This document shows positions 1 to 8,759 of a stretch of DNA of 64,000 nt, piece by piece; within the stretch, counting starts at the first letter, position 1, and every line of letters begins with the position of its first letter. A model generated the notes under the pieces. The model did not search any database, had not been told where the DNA came from, and was given only the letters and a program-made list of their open reading frames with translations. A program made the position numbers and the translations under genes. Origin of the DNA: Crossiella sp. S99.2 (GTDB lineage: Bacteria > Actinomycetota > Actinomycetes > Mycobacteriales > Pseudonocardiaceae); NCBI RefSeq assembly GCF_023094165.1, contig NZ_JALMDK010000002.1, forward strand, positions 124,001-188,000, written 5' to 3'.

Positions 1-137
1 AGCCACTGGAAGATCTCCGCCAGCTCGCCCACCTCGCCGACCAGCGCCATGGCCAGGTTCTTCGGCGTGTGGAACCGATCCCAGTCCCGCTCGGCCACGA
101 ACTGGGCCACCATCGCCTGCAACTCGCTGATCTCCAC
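1..137 (-). CDS. MazG-like nucleotide pyrophosphohydrolase (3' partial)
   Basis: Only the first 45 codons are present; the gene runs off base 1. It reads from a GTG at 137, and an in-frame TAG at 149-147 rules out an earlier start. The N-terminus contains RDWDRFHTPKNL followed by ALVGEVGELAEIFQW. The spaced acidic residues of GEVGELAE are the first half of the metal-binding EXXE motif of the all-alpha NTP pyrophosphatases. The match to the dCTPP1/RS21-C6 subgroup is close over this stretch. Such enzymes hydrolyse non-canonical dNTPs to the monophosphate and pyrophosphate. The second catalytic half lies outside the window, so substrate preference cannot be judged. It is transcribed away from the tRNA gene that follows. 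Confidence 0.8.
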   Translation of the reverse strand, partial: MEISELQAMVAQFVAERDWDRFHTPKNLAMALVGEVGELAEIFQW

Positions 138-221
138 CGCCCGAGTCTAGAACCGGCCCGTCCGCGACCCGCTGACCTGCCGTTTTGGCTGGTCAAACCT
201 GGCTGGAGTAAGGTTCTCGAC

Positions 222-306
222 GGAGGATTCGCATAGTGGCCTAGTGCGCACGATTGGAAATCGTGTTGGGATAAAACCCTCGGGGGTTCAAATCCCCCAT
301 CCTCCG
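222..306 (+). tRNA. tRNA-Ser (anticodon GGA)
   Basis: This is an 85-nt cloverleaf. The acceptor arm GGAGGAT (222-228) pairs with ATCCTCC (299-305), followed by discriminator G306, as usual for serine. The anticodon stem is CACGA/TCGTG with loop TTGGAAA, giving anticodon GGA (reads UCC/UCU). A long variable arm, typical of tRNA-Ser, precedes the T arm GGGGG-TTCAAAT-CCCCC (282-298). CCA is not encoded. Confidence 0.95.
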
Positions 307-314
307 CTCAGGCC

Positions 315-349
315 AGCGGCCCCGGACGTCACGAACGTCCGGGGCCGCT
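315..349 (+). terminator. Stem-loop terminator after tRNA-Ser
   Basis: A perfect 15-bp inverted repeat (315-329 with 335-349) encloses the 5-nt loop CACGA. It starts nine bases after the tRNA end. There is no T-run, which is common for actinobacterial terminators; it could also act in tRNA 3' processing. Confidence 0.7.
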
Positions 350-481
350 GCCGTTGGCCGGTCAGGGCAGGACAGTGACCACTCGTAGACATGAGGAGAA
401 CCCCCCATTGCCCTTACGCCCGATGGGGTGATCGACTGCATCCGTCCGGTTGACTGGGGTCAGGCAGGAGGAGTGCCCGGG

Positions 482-1123
482 TTGCGCACCGAACAGGTTG
501 AGGACTGGTTGTCCCGGCTGGCTTCGGCCGGGCCCGCGCCCGGAGGGGGTGCGGCGGCCGCGATGCACGCGGCGATGGCGGCGGCGCTGGTGGAGATGGT
601 CTGCAACTTCACCGTGGGGCGGCCGAACTACGCCGAGCACGAGTCGCTGGTCCGGCGGGTGTGCGAGGAGGCGACGGAGCTGCGGCGGCAGGCGGTGGAG
701 CTGGCCGACGCGGACGCGCGCGCCTTCACCGCGGTGACCGAGGCGTACAAGCTGCCCAAGGACTCCGAGCACGACCGGATGACGCGCAGCGCGGCCATCC
801 AGGGCGCGCTGGTGATGGCCGCGGCGGTGCCGGTGCGCACCGCGGAGGTGGCCTCCCGGGTGCTGGAGCTGGTCGAGCGGATCATCGGGCGGTCCAACGC
901 CACGGTGCTCTCCGACCTGGCCGTGTCCGCCTCCTCGGCGGGGGCGGCGCTGGCCTCGGCCTCGGTGCACGTGGAGGTCAACCGGGCCTCGATCAACTCA
1001 CCCGAGGTGGCCGACCGGCTCGGGGACGCGGTGGCCAGGATCGAGAAGGCCATCGAGTCCGCGCACCGGATCTCCACCGACGTGCGGGTGCGGATCAGCC
1101 GGGCAACCCCAGTGGCTCGGTGA
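482..1123 (+). CDS. Cyclodeaminase/cyclohydrolase family protein
   Basis: The 213-residue all-helical protein matches the C-terminal cyclodeaminase domain of formiminotransferase-cyclodeaminase (FTCD_C, PF04961). The family includes formimidoyl-THF cyclodeaminases and stand-alone methenyl-THF cyclohydrolases (FchA type). It starts with a helix and the glycine-rich loop APGGGAAAAMHAAMAAALVEM, then a run of amphipathic helices. I chose TTG at 482 because a strong AGGAGGAG (466-473) lies 8 bases upstream; GTG at 473 sits inside that Shine-Dalgarno, and ATG at 428 has none. There is no formiminotransferase domain or histidine-degradation gene nearby, so a one-carbon role independent of histidine breakdown is the likelier inference. 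The 3' end overlaps the convergent gene by 29 bases. Confidence 0.8.
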   Translation: MRTEQVEDWLSRLASAGPAPGGGAAAAMHAAMAAALVEMVCNFTVGRPNYAEHESLVRRVCEEATELRRQAVELADADARAFTAVTEAYKLPKDSEHDRMTRSAAIQGALVMAAAVPVRTAEVASRVLELVERIIGRSNATVLSDLAVSASSAGAALASASVHVEVNRASINSPEVADRLGDAVARIEKAIESAHRISTDVRVRISRATPVAR

Positions 1124-1628
1124 TCCGCAGCTCCTGATCCAGCAAGCGCACCAGCTCGTCGGCCCGCTCCGGCGGCGCCCAGTTCGGCACCAGGCCGAGG
1201 AAATCGGTCAGGTCACGCTGCACCGCCAGCAGCAGGGCGGGCAGTGCCGCGGCGGGCAGGTCGATGCGGGCCGGGGCCGGGTCGCGGTCCACGTGCACCT
1301 GGACCACGCCGTCGCGCAGTTCGGCCCAGGAGTCCGGGGAGTGGCCCAGGTTGGCCTTGTGGCCGGTGAGCACGGCGGCCCAGTCCGTCCATGCCTCCAG
1401 TCCGCAGCAGCAGCTCGGCTCGATCACCGCGCCGGTGGCCGGGTCGGTGACCAGCAGGCCGCCGGCGACCACGATCCCGTCGGAGTCCAGCAGCGCGGTC
1501 AGCGGATCGGCCTCGTCGTCGAGGTAGCCGGCCATCCGGGTGAGCACCTGGTCCAGCTCGGCCGGGGTCAGGCTGCCGGAGATCGGCAGGAAGCTCAGGT
1601 CGTCGAGTTCGATCACCGGTCGCAGCAC
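1095..1628 (-). CDS. Conserved hypothetical protein with CCC motif
   Basis: The 177-residue soluble protein has no recognised function. It begins PVIELDDLSFLPISGSL, is rich in Leu and Asp, and has a central EPSCCCGLEAW segment with three adjacent cysteines followed by a WAELRDG stretch. I recall similar proteins of unknown role in other actinomycetes. Start choice is weak: GTG at 1628 or GTG at 1616, neither with a clear Shine-Dalgarno. It is divergent from the metallothionein-like gene at 1704 and its last 29 bases overlap the end of the cyclodeaminase gene. Cys clustering suggests metal binding, but this is inference. Confidence 0.6.
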   Translation of the reverse strand: MLRPVIELDDLSFLPISGSLTPAELDQVLTRMAGYLDDEADPLTALLDSDGIVVAGGLLVTDPATGAVIEPSCCCGLEAWTDWAAVLTGHKANLGHSPDSWAELRDGVVQVHVDRDPAPARIDLPAAALPALLLAVQRDLTDFLGLVPNWAPPERADELVRLLDQELRITEPLGLPG

Positions 1629-1703
1629 CTGGCCAGTCTGCGCGGGTTCACTCCTTCGGGCACTCCAATTGCCGGTGCCCAGTGGCGGGGGGAAGCTGCG
1701 CGC

Positions 1704-1964
1704 ATGGCGAACTGTGACGTGTGTGGCAACGACTACTGGATGTCCTTCGAGGTCCGCACGGTCGGCGGCGGCGTGCACACCTTCGACTCGTTCGAGTGCG
1801 CCATCCAGCGGCTGGCGCCCCACTGCGAGCACTGCGGCTGCCGGGTGATCGGGCACGGGGTGGAGGTCGAGGGCCGGTTCTTCTGCTGCGCGCACTGCGC
1901 CCGAAGTGGGGCTTCGGGCCTGGGCGCCCAGATTCGGGACACCGTGGGCGCGCGGCCCAACTGA
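1704..1964 (+). CDS. Small cysteine-rich metallothionein-like protein
   Basis: The 86-residue protein starts MANCDVCGNDYW and carries cysteines at 4, 7, 32, 41, 44, 46, 61, 62 and 65. The segment CEHCGCRVIGHGVEVEGRFF followed by CCAHCA resembles the CxC...G(Y/F)(Y/F)C...CA pattern of bacterial SmtA-type metallothioneins and related treble-clef zinc folds. The N-terminal CxxC pair looks like an additional knuckle. Likely role is zinc binding, either storage or a structural zinc ribbon; DNA or RNA binding cannot be excluded. GGGGGGA (1687-1693) is the ribosome binding site. The -10 element of the downstream SRP RNA lies just after its stop codon. Confidence 0.7.
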   Translation: MANCDVCGNDYWMSFEVRTVGGGVHTFDSFECAIQRLAPHCEHCGCRVIGHGVEVEGRFFCCAHCARSGASGLGAQIRDTVGARPN

Positions 1965-1979
1965 CCCGCTACACTGTCC

Positions 1980-2072
1980 ATGGACCTCATGCGGCGTCCA
2001 TCCTGTGAACCTCCCCAGGGCCGGAAGGCAGCAAGGATAAGCGGGCTCTGGCGGGTGCGTGAGGTCCCCTTT
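1980..2072 (+). ncRNA. ffs: Signal recognition particle RNA, small (4.5S) type
   Basis: It contains the invariant domain IV core: GGCCGGAAGGCAGCAAGGA at 2020-2038 with the GGAA tetraloop and the asymmetric AGCA bulge that bind Ffh, then GCGGGCTCTGG on the 3' side. The outer helix pairs GGACCTCA (1982-1989) with TGAGGTCC (2060-2067), and a five-T run at 2070-2074 ends it. A -10-like TACACT at 1970-1975 places the start near 1982. Function: co-translational targeting of membrane and secreted proteins with Ffh and FtsY. Ends are good to a few bases. Confidence 0.95.
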
Positions 2073-2115
2073 TTGTCTGCTCGGCCTTTGGCCTTCGCAG
2101 AATTCCTTGTGTTGA

Positions 2116-2143
2116 CCCGGGGGCCGAGCCCCCGGACCCCCAC
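2116..2143. repeat. Palindromic GC-rich intergenic repeat, copy 1
   Basis: CCGGGGGC-CGA-GCCCCCGG (2117-2135) is an 8-bp stem with a 3-nt loop, followed by ACCCCCAC. Read on the minus strand it begins GGGGGTCCGGGGGC, which recurs at 37063-37076. It lies between SRP RNA and dnaX and may be a REP-like element. Confidence 0.5.
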
Positions 2144-2262
2144 GGTGCGGCCGGTGCCGAACCAGCGTGGTCGCGCTGGTCGGTGTTGGGGCCGCTGTGG
2201 CCGCTGGCGGCCGTTGGCCGCCGCGGCGGAGCTGTCGGTGGGGGCCGGTAAGGTCTCGACCC

Positions 2263-4383
2263 GTGGCACTCGCCCTTTACCGCAAGTACCGTCCGGCGAC
2301 CTTCGCCGAGGTTGTCGGGCAGGAGCATGTCACCGAGCCGCTGCGTACCGCGCTGGCCGCAGGCCGGGTCAACCACGCGTACCTGTTCTCCGGCCCGCGT
2401 GGCTGTGGCAAGACCTCCTCCGCCCGGATCATGGCCCGCTCGCTGAACTGCGAGCGCGGGCCGACACCTGACCCGTGCGGGGTGTGCAACTCCTGCGTGA
2501 ACCTCGCGCCGGAGGGGGCCGGCAGCGTGGACGTGGTCGAGCTGGACGCGGCCAGTCACGGTGGTGTGGACGACACCCGTGAGCTGCGCGACCGGGCCTT
2601 CTACGCGCCCGCCGAATCGCGCTACCGGGTATTCATCATCGATGAGGCGCACATGGTCACCACGCAGGGCTTCAACGCCCTGCTGAAGATCGTGGAGGAG
2701 CCGCCGGAACACCTGATCTTCATCTTCGCCACCACCGAGCCGGAGAAGGTGCTCGGCACCATCCGCTCCCGCACGCACCACTACCCGTTCCGGCTGATCC
2801 CGCCGGGGGCGATGCGCGCGCTGATCGAGCGCAACTGCGTCGCCGAGGGCGTCTCGGTGGAGCCCGCGGTGTTCCCGCTGGTCATCAGGGCCGGTGGCGG
2901 GTCGGCGCGGGACACCCAGTCGGTGCTGGACCAGTTGCTGGCCGGGGCCGGGCCGGGTGGGGTCACCTACGACCGGGCGATCGCGCTGCTCGGGGTCACC
3001 GATGTGGCGCTGATCGACGACGCGGTGGACGCGCTGGCCGCGGGCGACGGGGCCGAGGTGTTCGGCGTCATCGACCGGCTGGTCGAGGCCGGGCACGATC
3101 CGCGCCGCTTCGCCGCCGACCTGCTGGACCGGCTGCGTGACCTGGTGCTGCTGGCCGCGTTGCCCGAGGCCGCCCAGCGCGGGCTGATCGACGTGCCCGA
3201 GGAACAGCTCACCCGGATGTCGGCGCAGGTCGAGCGGCTCGGGCCGGGCACGTTGACCCGGTTCGCCGAGATCGTGCACACCGGGCTGACCGAGATGCGC
3301 GGGGCCACCGCGCCCCGGCTGGTGCTGGAACTGCTCTGCGCGCGGATGTTGCTGCCCTCGGTCTCCGACGCCGAATCCGCGCTGCTGCAACGACTTGAGC
3401 GACTGGAACTTCGGGCCACGGTCGTCGCACCGGTCTCGGCGGCGGAGGCCGGACTGCCGGCCGCGGTCGCCCAGGCCCCGGCCGCGCAGGCTCCGGCTGT
3501 GCCAGCTCCGGCGGTGCAGGCCGCGGGGGCGCCCGCGGGGGACCGGCCGACCTTCCAGCGGCGCTCGCGGCAGCCGGAGGCCCCGGCCGCCGAGTCGCCC
3601 GCCCAGGCCCCGCCCGCCCAGCAGCGTCCGGCTCAGCCGCCCGCCGCCGCGGCGCCCAGCGCGCCGCCGCCGGCCGAGGCGCCGGCCCAGCGGCCCGCCG
3701 CTCCGGCTGAACCGCCCGCTGCTTCTTGGCCCGCAACGCATTCCGCGGAAACGCAGGACAGCGCCCCGCCCGCGGCCCAGCCTGGTGTGCCGGCCGCGGC
3801 GCCGACGGTGGCCGCCGGTGGGCTGGACGCCGCCGCGCTCCGGCGGGTCTGGTCCGAGCTGCTCGCCGCCGTGCGCGGCAAGAGCCGCAGCACCGAGGCG
3901 ATGCTGACCAACGCCACCGTGCAGTCGGTGGACGGTGAGACCGTGGTGCTCACCCACACCGCCGAACCGTTGGCCCGCAGGCTCTCCGACAGCCGCAACG
4001 CCGAGGTCATCGCCGAGGCGCTGACCAGCGTGGTCGGCGGTCGCTGGCGGGTCACCTGCGTGCACGGCGACGCCGCGCCCGCCGCGCCCAGCGGTGGCAA
4101 CGGCGCCGCCCGCCCGGCCCAGCCCAAGCAGCCGCTGACCCGGCCCAGCCAGGGCAACCGGCCGGTGGCCGAGCCCGCCCCGGCGCCCGCGCCCGCCCCG
4201 GCCCCGTTGCCGGAGCCGGACATCCCGTTGCCGCCGGAGCCCGATGAGCCGGAGGACACCGAGACGATGATCGCCGAGTCCACCGCGCTGGACGAGTCGG
4301 TGGTGATCCGCAACAACCACGAGGAAAGCACCATCGCGCTGGTCACCCAGCACCTCGGGGCCCGGCGGATCGAGAAGGGCTAG
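2263..4383 (+). CDS. dnaX: DNA polymerase III subunit gamma/tau
   Basis: The 706-residue clamp-loader ATPase starts at GTG 2263 ([14 protein letters not shown]), with TAAGG 9 bases upstream. Visible elements are Walker [10 protein letters not shown] (44-52), a zinc module [16 protein letters not shown], Walker B with IIDEAHMV, and [17 protein letters not shown], the sensor 1 and SRC region. Domain III follows, then a Pro/Ala-rich linker (about 390-515). A folded C-terminal block ([12 protein letters not shown]) and an acidic tail complete a tau-like protein. I saw no A-rich slippery heptamer in the linker, so a gamma form by frameshift, as in E. coli, is not supported. The stop overlaps the convergent amidase by 4 bases. 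Location beside amidase, ebfC and recR matches mycobacteria. Confidence 0.97.
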   Translation: MALALYRKYRPATFAEVVGQEHVTEPLRTALAAGRVNHAYLFSGPRGCGKTSSARIMARSLNCERGPTPDPCGVCNSCVNLAPEGAGSVDVVELDAASHGGVDDTRELRDRAFYAPAESRYRVFIIDEAHMVTTQGFNALLKIVEEPPEHLIFIFATTEPEKVLGTIRSRTHHYPFRLIPPGAMRALIERNCVAEGVSVEPAVFPLVIRAGGGSARDTQSVLDQLLAGAGPGGVTYDRAIALLGVTDVALIDDAVDALAAGDGAEVFGVIDRLVEAGHDPRRFAADLLDRLRDLVLLAALPEAAQRGLIDVPEEQLTRMSAQVERLGPGTLTRFAEIVHTGLTEMRGATAPRLVLELLCARMLLPSVSDAESALLQRLERLELRATVVAPVSAAEAGLPAAVAQAPAAQAPAVPAPAVQAAGAPAGDRPTFQRRSRQPEAPAAESPAQAPPAQQRPAQPPAAAAPSAPPPAEAPAQRPAAPAEPPAASWPATHSAETQDSAPPAAQPGVPAAAPTVAAGGLDAAALRRVWSELLAAVRGKSRSTEAMLTNATVQSVDGETVVLTHTAEPLARRLSDSRNAEVIAEALTSVVGGRWRVTCVHGDAAPAAPSGGNGAARPAQPKQPLTRPSQGNRPVAEPAPAPAPAPAPLPEPDIPLPPEPDEPEDTETMIAESTALDESVVIRNNHEESTIALVTQHLGARRIEKG

Positions 4384-5261
4384 GCCAGGTACCGCAGCAG
4401 GCCCTCGGCGATCGCGCTGGCGTACTTCTGCCTGCCCTCGGGGCTGGCGGCCAGCGCGGCCTCGGTGGCGTCGCGCATGTTCGCGCACTCGACCATGATC
4501 GCCGGGCGGGTGGACAGGTTCAGGCCCGCGATGTCGTCGCGGCCGTTCAGCCCGGCCTTGCCGGTGTAGTTGGACAGCGGGATGCCGCCGTCCCGCATGG
4601 CGTCCCGGACCGCGCCGGCCAGCTTCGCCGACGGCGTGCCCTGGGCCGGGTTCAGCGGCGGGTTCGAGTAGATGATGTGGAAGCCGTGGTGGCCCGCGGT
4701 GGTGGAGCCGTCGGAGTGGATGGAGACCACCGCGTCCGCGTTGGCCCGGTTGCCGATCTCGGCCCGCTCGTTCACGCACGGGCCCACGCCGGTGTCGTTG
4801 GGGCGGGTCAGCTCCACCCGCACGCCCTTGGCGGTCAGCGCGTTCCTGACCCGGTTGGCCACGTCCCAGGTGAAGGCGTGTTCGGTGTAGCCGGCGTTGG
4901 TCTGGGTGCCGGTGGTGTTGCACGGCTTTCCCTTGCCCCGCCCGGCCGGCACCGGCTTGTTGATCACCGCCGGGTTCTTGCTGTTGCCGCCGTTGTGGCC
5001 GGGGTCGAGCACCACGACCTTGCCCTTGGCCGGTGGTGGCGGCTGCTCGCTGGCGGAACTCGGCGGCGGCGCGCTGCTCGGCGGGGCTGCCGGGGTGCTG
5101 GATTCCGGTGGGGTGGTGGCCTCCGTGCTCGTGGCGGGAGTGGTGCCGGAGGTGGCGGCTGGTTCGCCGTTGCCGCAGGCGACCAGGGCGGTCACGGCCA
5201 GCGCCAGGGCCAGCGGAGTCATCAGGGAGGCACGGTGCACACCCCCCAAGGTGCCAGACAC
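4380..5261 (-). CDS. N-acetylmuramoyl-L-alanine amidase (Ami1/Rv3717-like lipoprotein)
   Basis: This is a zinc-dependent Amidase_3 enzyme that removes stem peptides from N-acetylmuramic acid. From the first GTG it is 293 residues. A hydrophobic segment ends in the lipobox LVAC (Cys29), then a Ser/Thr/Pro-rich linker of about 50 residues leads to the domain at [11 protein letters not shown]. Zinc ligands by family are His89 (DPGHNGG), Glu127 (YTEHAF) and His182 (SIHSDGS), with catalytic Glu258 (MVECANM). The spacing matches Rv3717 (His35, Glu70, His125, Glu200). There is no SH3 or peptidoglycan-binding domain. Start codon uncertain: GTG 5261, GTG 5240 or ATG 5222. It is divergent from ebfC, as in M. 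tuberculosis. Confidence 0.9.
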   Translation of the reverse strand: MSGTLGGVHRASLMTPLALALAVTALVACGNGEPAATSGTTPATSTEATTPPESSTPAAPPSSAPPPSSASEQPPPPAKGKVVVLDPGHNGGNSKNPAVINKPVPAGRGKGKPCNTTGTQTNAGYTEHAFTWDVANRVRNALTAKGVRVELTRPNDTGVGPCVNERAEIGNRANADAVVSIHSDGSTTAGHHGFHIIYSNPPLNPAQGTPSAKLAGAVRDAMRDGGIPLSNYTGKAGLNGRDDIAGLNLSTRPAIMVECANMRDATEAALAASPEGRQKYASAIAEGLLRYLA

Positions 5262-5330
5262 CGCGCGGCTACCCTGGTCACCACGCCAGGAACGGCGCGG
5301 GTGACGGCCCGCGCAGCGAGAGGAGCCCCC

Positions 5331-5681
5331 GTGCTACCCGGCCAGCCGAACATGCAGCAGATCATGGAGCAGGCGCAGCGCATGCAGGAGCAGCTCATGA
5401 CTGCCCAGCAGGAGCTTGCCGAGGCCGAGGTGACCGGCACCGCCGGTGGCGGCCTGGTCCAGGCCACCGTCGCGGGCACCGGCGAGCTGAAGGCGCTCAC
5501 CATCGACCCCAAGGTGGTCGACCCCGAGGACACCGAGACCCTGGCCGACCTGGTGGTGGCCGCGGTGCGCGATGCCAACCGCGCGGTGGCCGAGCTGACC
5601 GCGCAGAAGATGGGCCCGCTGGCCGGTGGACTCGGCGGCGGACTGGACCTGGGCGGCCTCGGCCTGCCCGGCGGTCTGTAG
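5331..5681 (+). CDS. YbaB/EbfC nucleoid-associated protein
   Basis: The 116-residue protein of the YbaB/EbfC family starts at GTG 5331 with GAGAGGAG (5318-5325). An N-terminal coiled helix rich in Gln and Met ([20 protein letters not shown]) is followed by the conserved [19 protein letters not shown] hairpin and the [13 protein letters not shown] helix. A Gly/Leu-rich tail ends it. Family members are dimeric DNA-binding proteins almost always encoded just before recR, as here (recR starts 16 bases downstream). The role is probably nucleoid organisation or support of RecR-dependent repair. Confidence 0.93.
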   Translation: MLPGQPNMQQIMEQAQRMQEQLMTAQQELAEAEVTGTAGGGLVQATVAGTGELKALTIDPKVVDPEDTETLADLVVAAVRDANRAVAELTAQKMGPLAGGLGGGLDLGGLGLPGGL

Positions 5682-5697
5682 CCGGAACAGGACGGCT

Positions 5698-6306
5698 GTG
5701 TACGAAGGACCGGTACAGGACCTGATCGACGAACTCGGGCGGCTGCCCGGGGTCGGGCCGAAGAGCGCCCAGCGGATCGCCTTCCACCTGCTCGCCGCCG
5801 AGCCCGCGGACATCTCGCGGCTGCAGGAGGTGCTGCAGAAGGTCAAGGAGGGCGTGCAGTTCTGCGAGATCTGCGGCAACGTTTCTGAGGAGACGACCTG
5901 CCGCATCTGCAAGGACTCCCGGCGCGATGTCAGCCTGGTGTGCGTGGTCGAGGAGCCCAAGGACGTGCTCGCGGTGGAGCGCACCCGGGAGTTCAAGGGC
6001 CGCTACCACGTGCTCGGCGGCGCGCTGGACCCGTTGTCCGGCATCGGTCCGGACCAGTTGCGCATCCGGGAGCTGCTGCGCCGGATCGGCGGCGACGAGG
6101 GCGGGGTGCAGGTCGCCGAGGTGATCATCGCGACCGACCCGAACACCGAGGGCGAGGCCACCGCCACCTACCTGGTGCGGATGCTGCGTGATTTCCCCGG
6201 TCTCACCGTCACCCGGCTCGCCTCTGGGTTGCCGATGGGCGGTGACCTGGAGTTCGCCGACGAGCTGACCCTGGGCCGCGCGCTCTCCGGCCGCCGCGCG
6301 ATGTAG
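5698..6306 (+). CDS. recR: Recombination mediator RecR
   Basis: The 202-residue protein starts at GTG 5698 ([20 protein letters not shown]). It shows the helix-hairpin-helix [13 protein letters not shown], the four-cysteine zinc finger Cys56/59/68/71, and a Toprim domain opening with [16 protein letters not shown]-terminal Walker B-like part and [16 protein letters not shown] complete it. RecR with RecO loads RecA at single-stranded gaps. The length matches the family. The TAG stop overlaps the GTG start of the next gene by one base, so the two are probably co-transcribed with ebfC. Confidence 0.96.
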   Translation: MYEGPVQDLIDELGRLPGVGPKSAQRIAFHLLAAEPADISRLQEVLQKVKEGVQFCEICGNVSEETTCRICKDSRRDVSLVCVVEEPKDVLAVERTREFKGRYHVLGGALDPLSGIGPDQLRIRELLRRIGGDEGGVQVAEVIIATDPNTEGEATATYLVRMLRDFPGLTVTRLASGLPMGGDLEFADELTLGRALSGRRAM

Positions 6307-6890
6307 TGCACGGAGCAGAAATCGAGCAGGCAGCCGGGCTGCTGCTGGCCGCGCCACCGCGGCTGGGCGCGGTCCGGCTGCTCGCTATTGACGGTCCCTC
6401 CGGCTCCGGCAAATCCACCCTGGCCGACGCGCTGGCCGCTGTGCTGCGCGAGCGTGACCACCACACCGCGCTGGTCCGCTCCGATGAATTCGCCACCTGG
6501 GACGATCCGGTCGCCTGGTGGCCGCGGCTGGTCGACGGCGTGCTGGAACCGTTGCGCCGTGGCGAATCCGGCCGCTACCAGCGCACCGCGTGGACCGGCG
6601 GCCACCCGCACCCCGGCGAGTGGATCACCTTGCCGGCGCCGGAGATCCTGCTGCTGGAGGGCGTCTCCACCGGCCGTCGCAGCCTTGCCCCGCTGTTGTC
6701 CGCGCTGGTCTGGGTCGAGCTGGCCGATCCCGGCCGGCGACTGGAACGCGCGGTGACCAGAGATGGCGACATGTGCCGTAACCCACTGCTCCGCTGGCAG
6801 CGCTTCGAACGGGGGTGGTTCGGTGTGGACGACACGCGCGAACGCGCGGATCTCCGGGTGAACGCGGACGGTCACCGCAAGATCGGGTGA
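6306..6890 (+). CDS. Uridine kinase-like P-loop kinase
   Basis: The 194-residue protein has a P-loop GPSGSGKST (residues 30-38) and a downstream RSDEFATWDDP motif resembling the substrate-binding acid region of uridine and other small-molecule kinases. LLLEGV is the Walker B-like strand, followed by Arg-rich lid residues (RRLERAVTRDGD). It is shorter than true Udk and lacks its full nucleoside site, so the substrate is unknown. GTG at 6306 overlaps the recR stop, indicating translational coupling. The same kind of gene follows recR in several actinomycetes. Confidence 0.7.
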   Translation: MHGAEIEQAAGLLLAAPPRLGAVRLLAIDGPSGSGKSTLADALAAVLRERDHHTALVRSDEFATWDDPVAWWPRLVDGVLEPLRRGESGRYQRTAWTGGHPHPGEWITLPAPEILLLEGVSTGRRSLAPLLSALVWVELADPGRRLERAVTRDGDMCRNPLLRWQRFERGWFGVDDTRERADLRVNADGHRKIG

Positions 6891-7036
6891 AACCCTCGTA
6901 AAACTCCGTAGAATTCACCCGACCTGATGACGGCTGACGTGGCCGTATCGTGACCTTCGCATTGTCGGTAGGGCCACATGGACGGGTTAGTGTCGGCGAC
7001 CACACCATGTGACATCGGACCCATGAGGTGCGCGAG

Positions 7037-8725
7037 ATGCCCAAGATTGACATGACACGGGGGTCGACGCTGCGCAAGCTGACCATTGTCGGCGTCGCCA
7101 GTATCACCGCCCTGTCCCTGGCTGCGTGCGCGCAGTCCCAGCGGGACCCGGGCAACCAGGGGGGCAAGACCGGCGGGACCATGACTTTCGGCGCCGAAGG
7201 CAAGCCGAAGTTGTTCGACCCGTTCTACGCCACCGACGGTGCCACGTTCCGTATTTCCCGGCAGGTCTTCGAGGGCCTGGTCGGCTTCAAGCTGGGCTCG
7301 GCCGAGGCCGGACCCGAGCTGGCCACCAAGTGGGAGTCCAGCCCGGACGGCAAGTCCTGGACCTTCACCCTCAAGCAGGGCGTGAAGTTCCACGACGGCA
7401 CCGACTTCAACGCCGAGGCGGCCTGCTTCAACTTCAACCGCTGGTACAACCAGAAGGGCGCCGGGCAGTCCAGCTCGGTCTCCGAGTACTGGGTGGACAA
7501 CTTCGGCGGCTTCGCCGACGGCGCCAAGCCCTCGCTGTTCAAGTCCTGCACCGTCAAGGACGCGCAGAACATCGTGGTCGAGCTGACCGGCGCGTCCTCG
7601 AAGTTCCCTGACGTGCTCGGCCTGCCGTCCTTCTCCATGCAGAGCCCGACCGCGATGAAGAAGTACAACGCGGACAACGTGGTCGCGCAGGGTGAGAGCT
7701 TCGTCTTCCCCGAGTACGCGCTGAAGCAGCCGACCGGCACCGGCCCGTTCAAGTTCGTCAACTACGACACGACGAACAACCTCATCGAGCTGGGCCGCTT
7801 CGACGGCTACCACGGTGACAAGGCCAAGCTGGACAAGCTGAACTTCAAGGTCATCGCCGACGAGACCGCGCGCAAGCAGGCGCTGCAGAGCGGCGACATC
7901 GACGGCTACGACTACCCGGCGCCCGCCGACTGGGCCAAGCTGAAGAGCGACGGCTTCCAGGTCGTGCCGCGGGACGCGTTCAACGTCATGTACCTGGGCA
8001 TCACGCAGAAGAACAACGCGAAGCTGCAGGACTTCCGGGTGCGCAAGGCCATCTCGATGGCGATCAACCGGGAGCAGCTGGTCAAGTCGCAGCTGCCGGA
8101 GACCGCCACGGTCGCCACCCAGTTCATGCCCAAGATCGTCCAGGGCTACAACCCGAACGTGAAGCCGATCGAGTACAGCCCCGACAAGGCCAAGGCACTG
8201 CTGGCCGAGGCGGGCGCGAGCAACCTCGAGGTCAACTTCTGGTGGCCCAGCGAGGTCACCCGGCCGTACATGCCGAACCCGCAGGACATCTTCGGCGCGA
8301 TCGCGGCTGACCTGCGCAACGTGGGCATCAAGCTGAACGTGGTCACCAAGCCGTGGAACGGCGGTTACCTGACCGAGGTCGACCAGGCCAAGGCGGACCT
8401 GTTCCTGCTCGGCTGGACCGGCGACCAGAGCGCCGCGGCGAACTGGATCGGCACCTTCTTCGGCAACGCGGAGAACCGCTTCTACACCAAGTCCTCCCCG
8501 TGGGGCGAGGACCTGGCCAAGCGGCTGGACGCGGCGGATGTGACCCCGGACAAGGCCGAGCGCGAGAAGCTCTACCAGGAGCTGAACCGCCAGATCGTGG
8601 AGGAGTACCTGCCCGCGGTCCCGCTCTCGCACTCCCCGCCCGCGTTCGTGCTCAAGAAGGACATCAAGAACCTGACGCCCAGCCCGCTGACCGCCGAGGA
8701 GTTCAGCCCCACTACCAAGGGCTGA
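7037..8725 (+). CDS. Peptide ABC transporter substrate-binding lipoprotein
   Basis: Family 5 extracellular solute-binding protein (SBP_bac_5), 562 residues from ATG 7037, which has GAGG 9 bases upstream; GTG 7028 is possible. The signal sequence ends in the lipobox SLAAC with Cys31 after ATG 7037. The mature protein has the family pattern: TWTFTLKQGVKFHDGTDF-like N-lobe signature, GTGPFKFVNYD, and VRKAISMAINREQLV. It should bind di- or oligopeptides outside the membrane and deliver them to the two permeases encoded next. It is the first gene of a five-gene operon; 146 bases precede it without another gene. Confidence 0.92.
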   Translation: MPKIDMTRGSTLRKLTIVGVASITALSLAACAQSQRDPGNQGGKTGGTMTFGAEGKPKLFDPFYATDGATFRISRQVFEGLVGFKLGSAEAGPELATKWESSPDGKSWTFTLKQGVKFHDGTDFNAEAACFNFNRWYNQKGAGQSSSVSEYWVDNFGGFADGAKPSLFKSCTVKDAQNIVVELTGASSKFPDVLGLPSFSMQSPTAMKKYNADNVVAQGESFVFPEYALKQPTGTGPFKFVNYDTTNNLIELGRFDGYHGDKAKLDKLNFKVIADETARKQALQSGDIDGYDYPAPADWAKLKSDGFQVVPRDAFNVMYLGITQKNNAKLQDFRVRKAISMAINREQLVKSQLPETATVATQFMPKIVQGYNPNVKPIEYSPDKAKALLAEAGASNLEVNFWWPSEVTRPYMPNPQDIFGAIAADLRNVGIKLNVVTKPWNGGYLTEVDQAKADLFLLGWTGDQSAAANWIGTFFGNAENRFYTKSSPWGEDLAKRLDAADVTPDKAEREKLYQELNRQIVEEYLPAVPLSHSPPAFVLKKDIKNLTPSPLTAEEFSPTTKG

Positions 8726-8759
8726 GCTGCTACTCCCACCACGAAACAGGATCTGACAG

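Noticed and set aside
3395..3907. Pro/Arg-rich frame inside dnaX and possible frameshift product
   Set aside because: No slippery heptamer or pausing hairpin was seen; composition follows the Pro/Ala linker in another phase.
1987..4923. Very long minus-strand frame (about 980 codons) opposite dnaX
   Set aside because: A shadow of G+C-rich coding: Arg/Gly/His-rich with no domain, opposite a certain dnaX and amidase.
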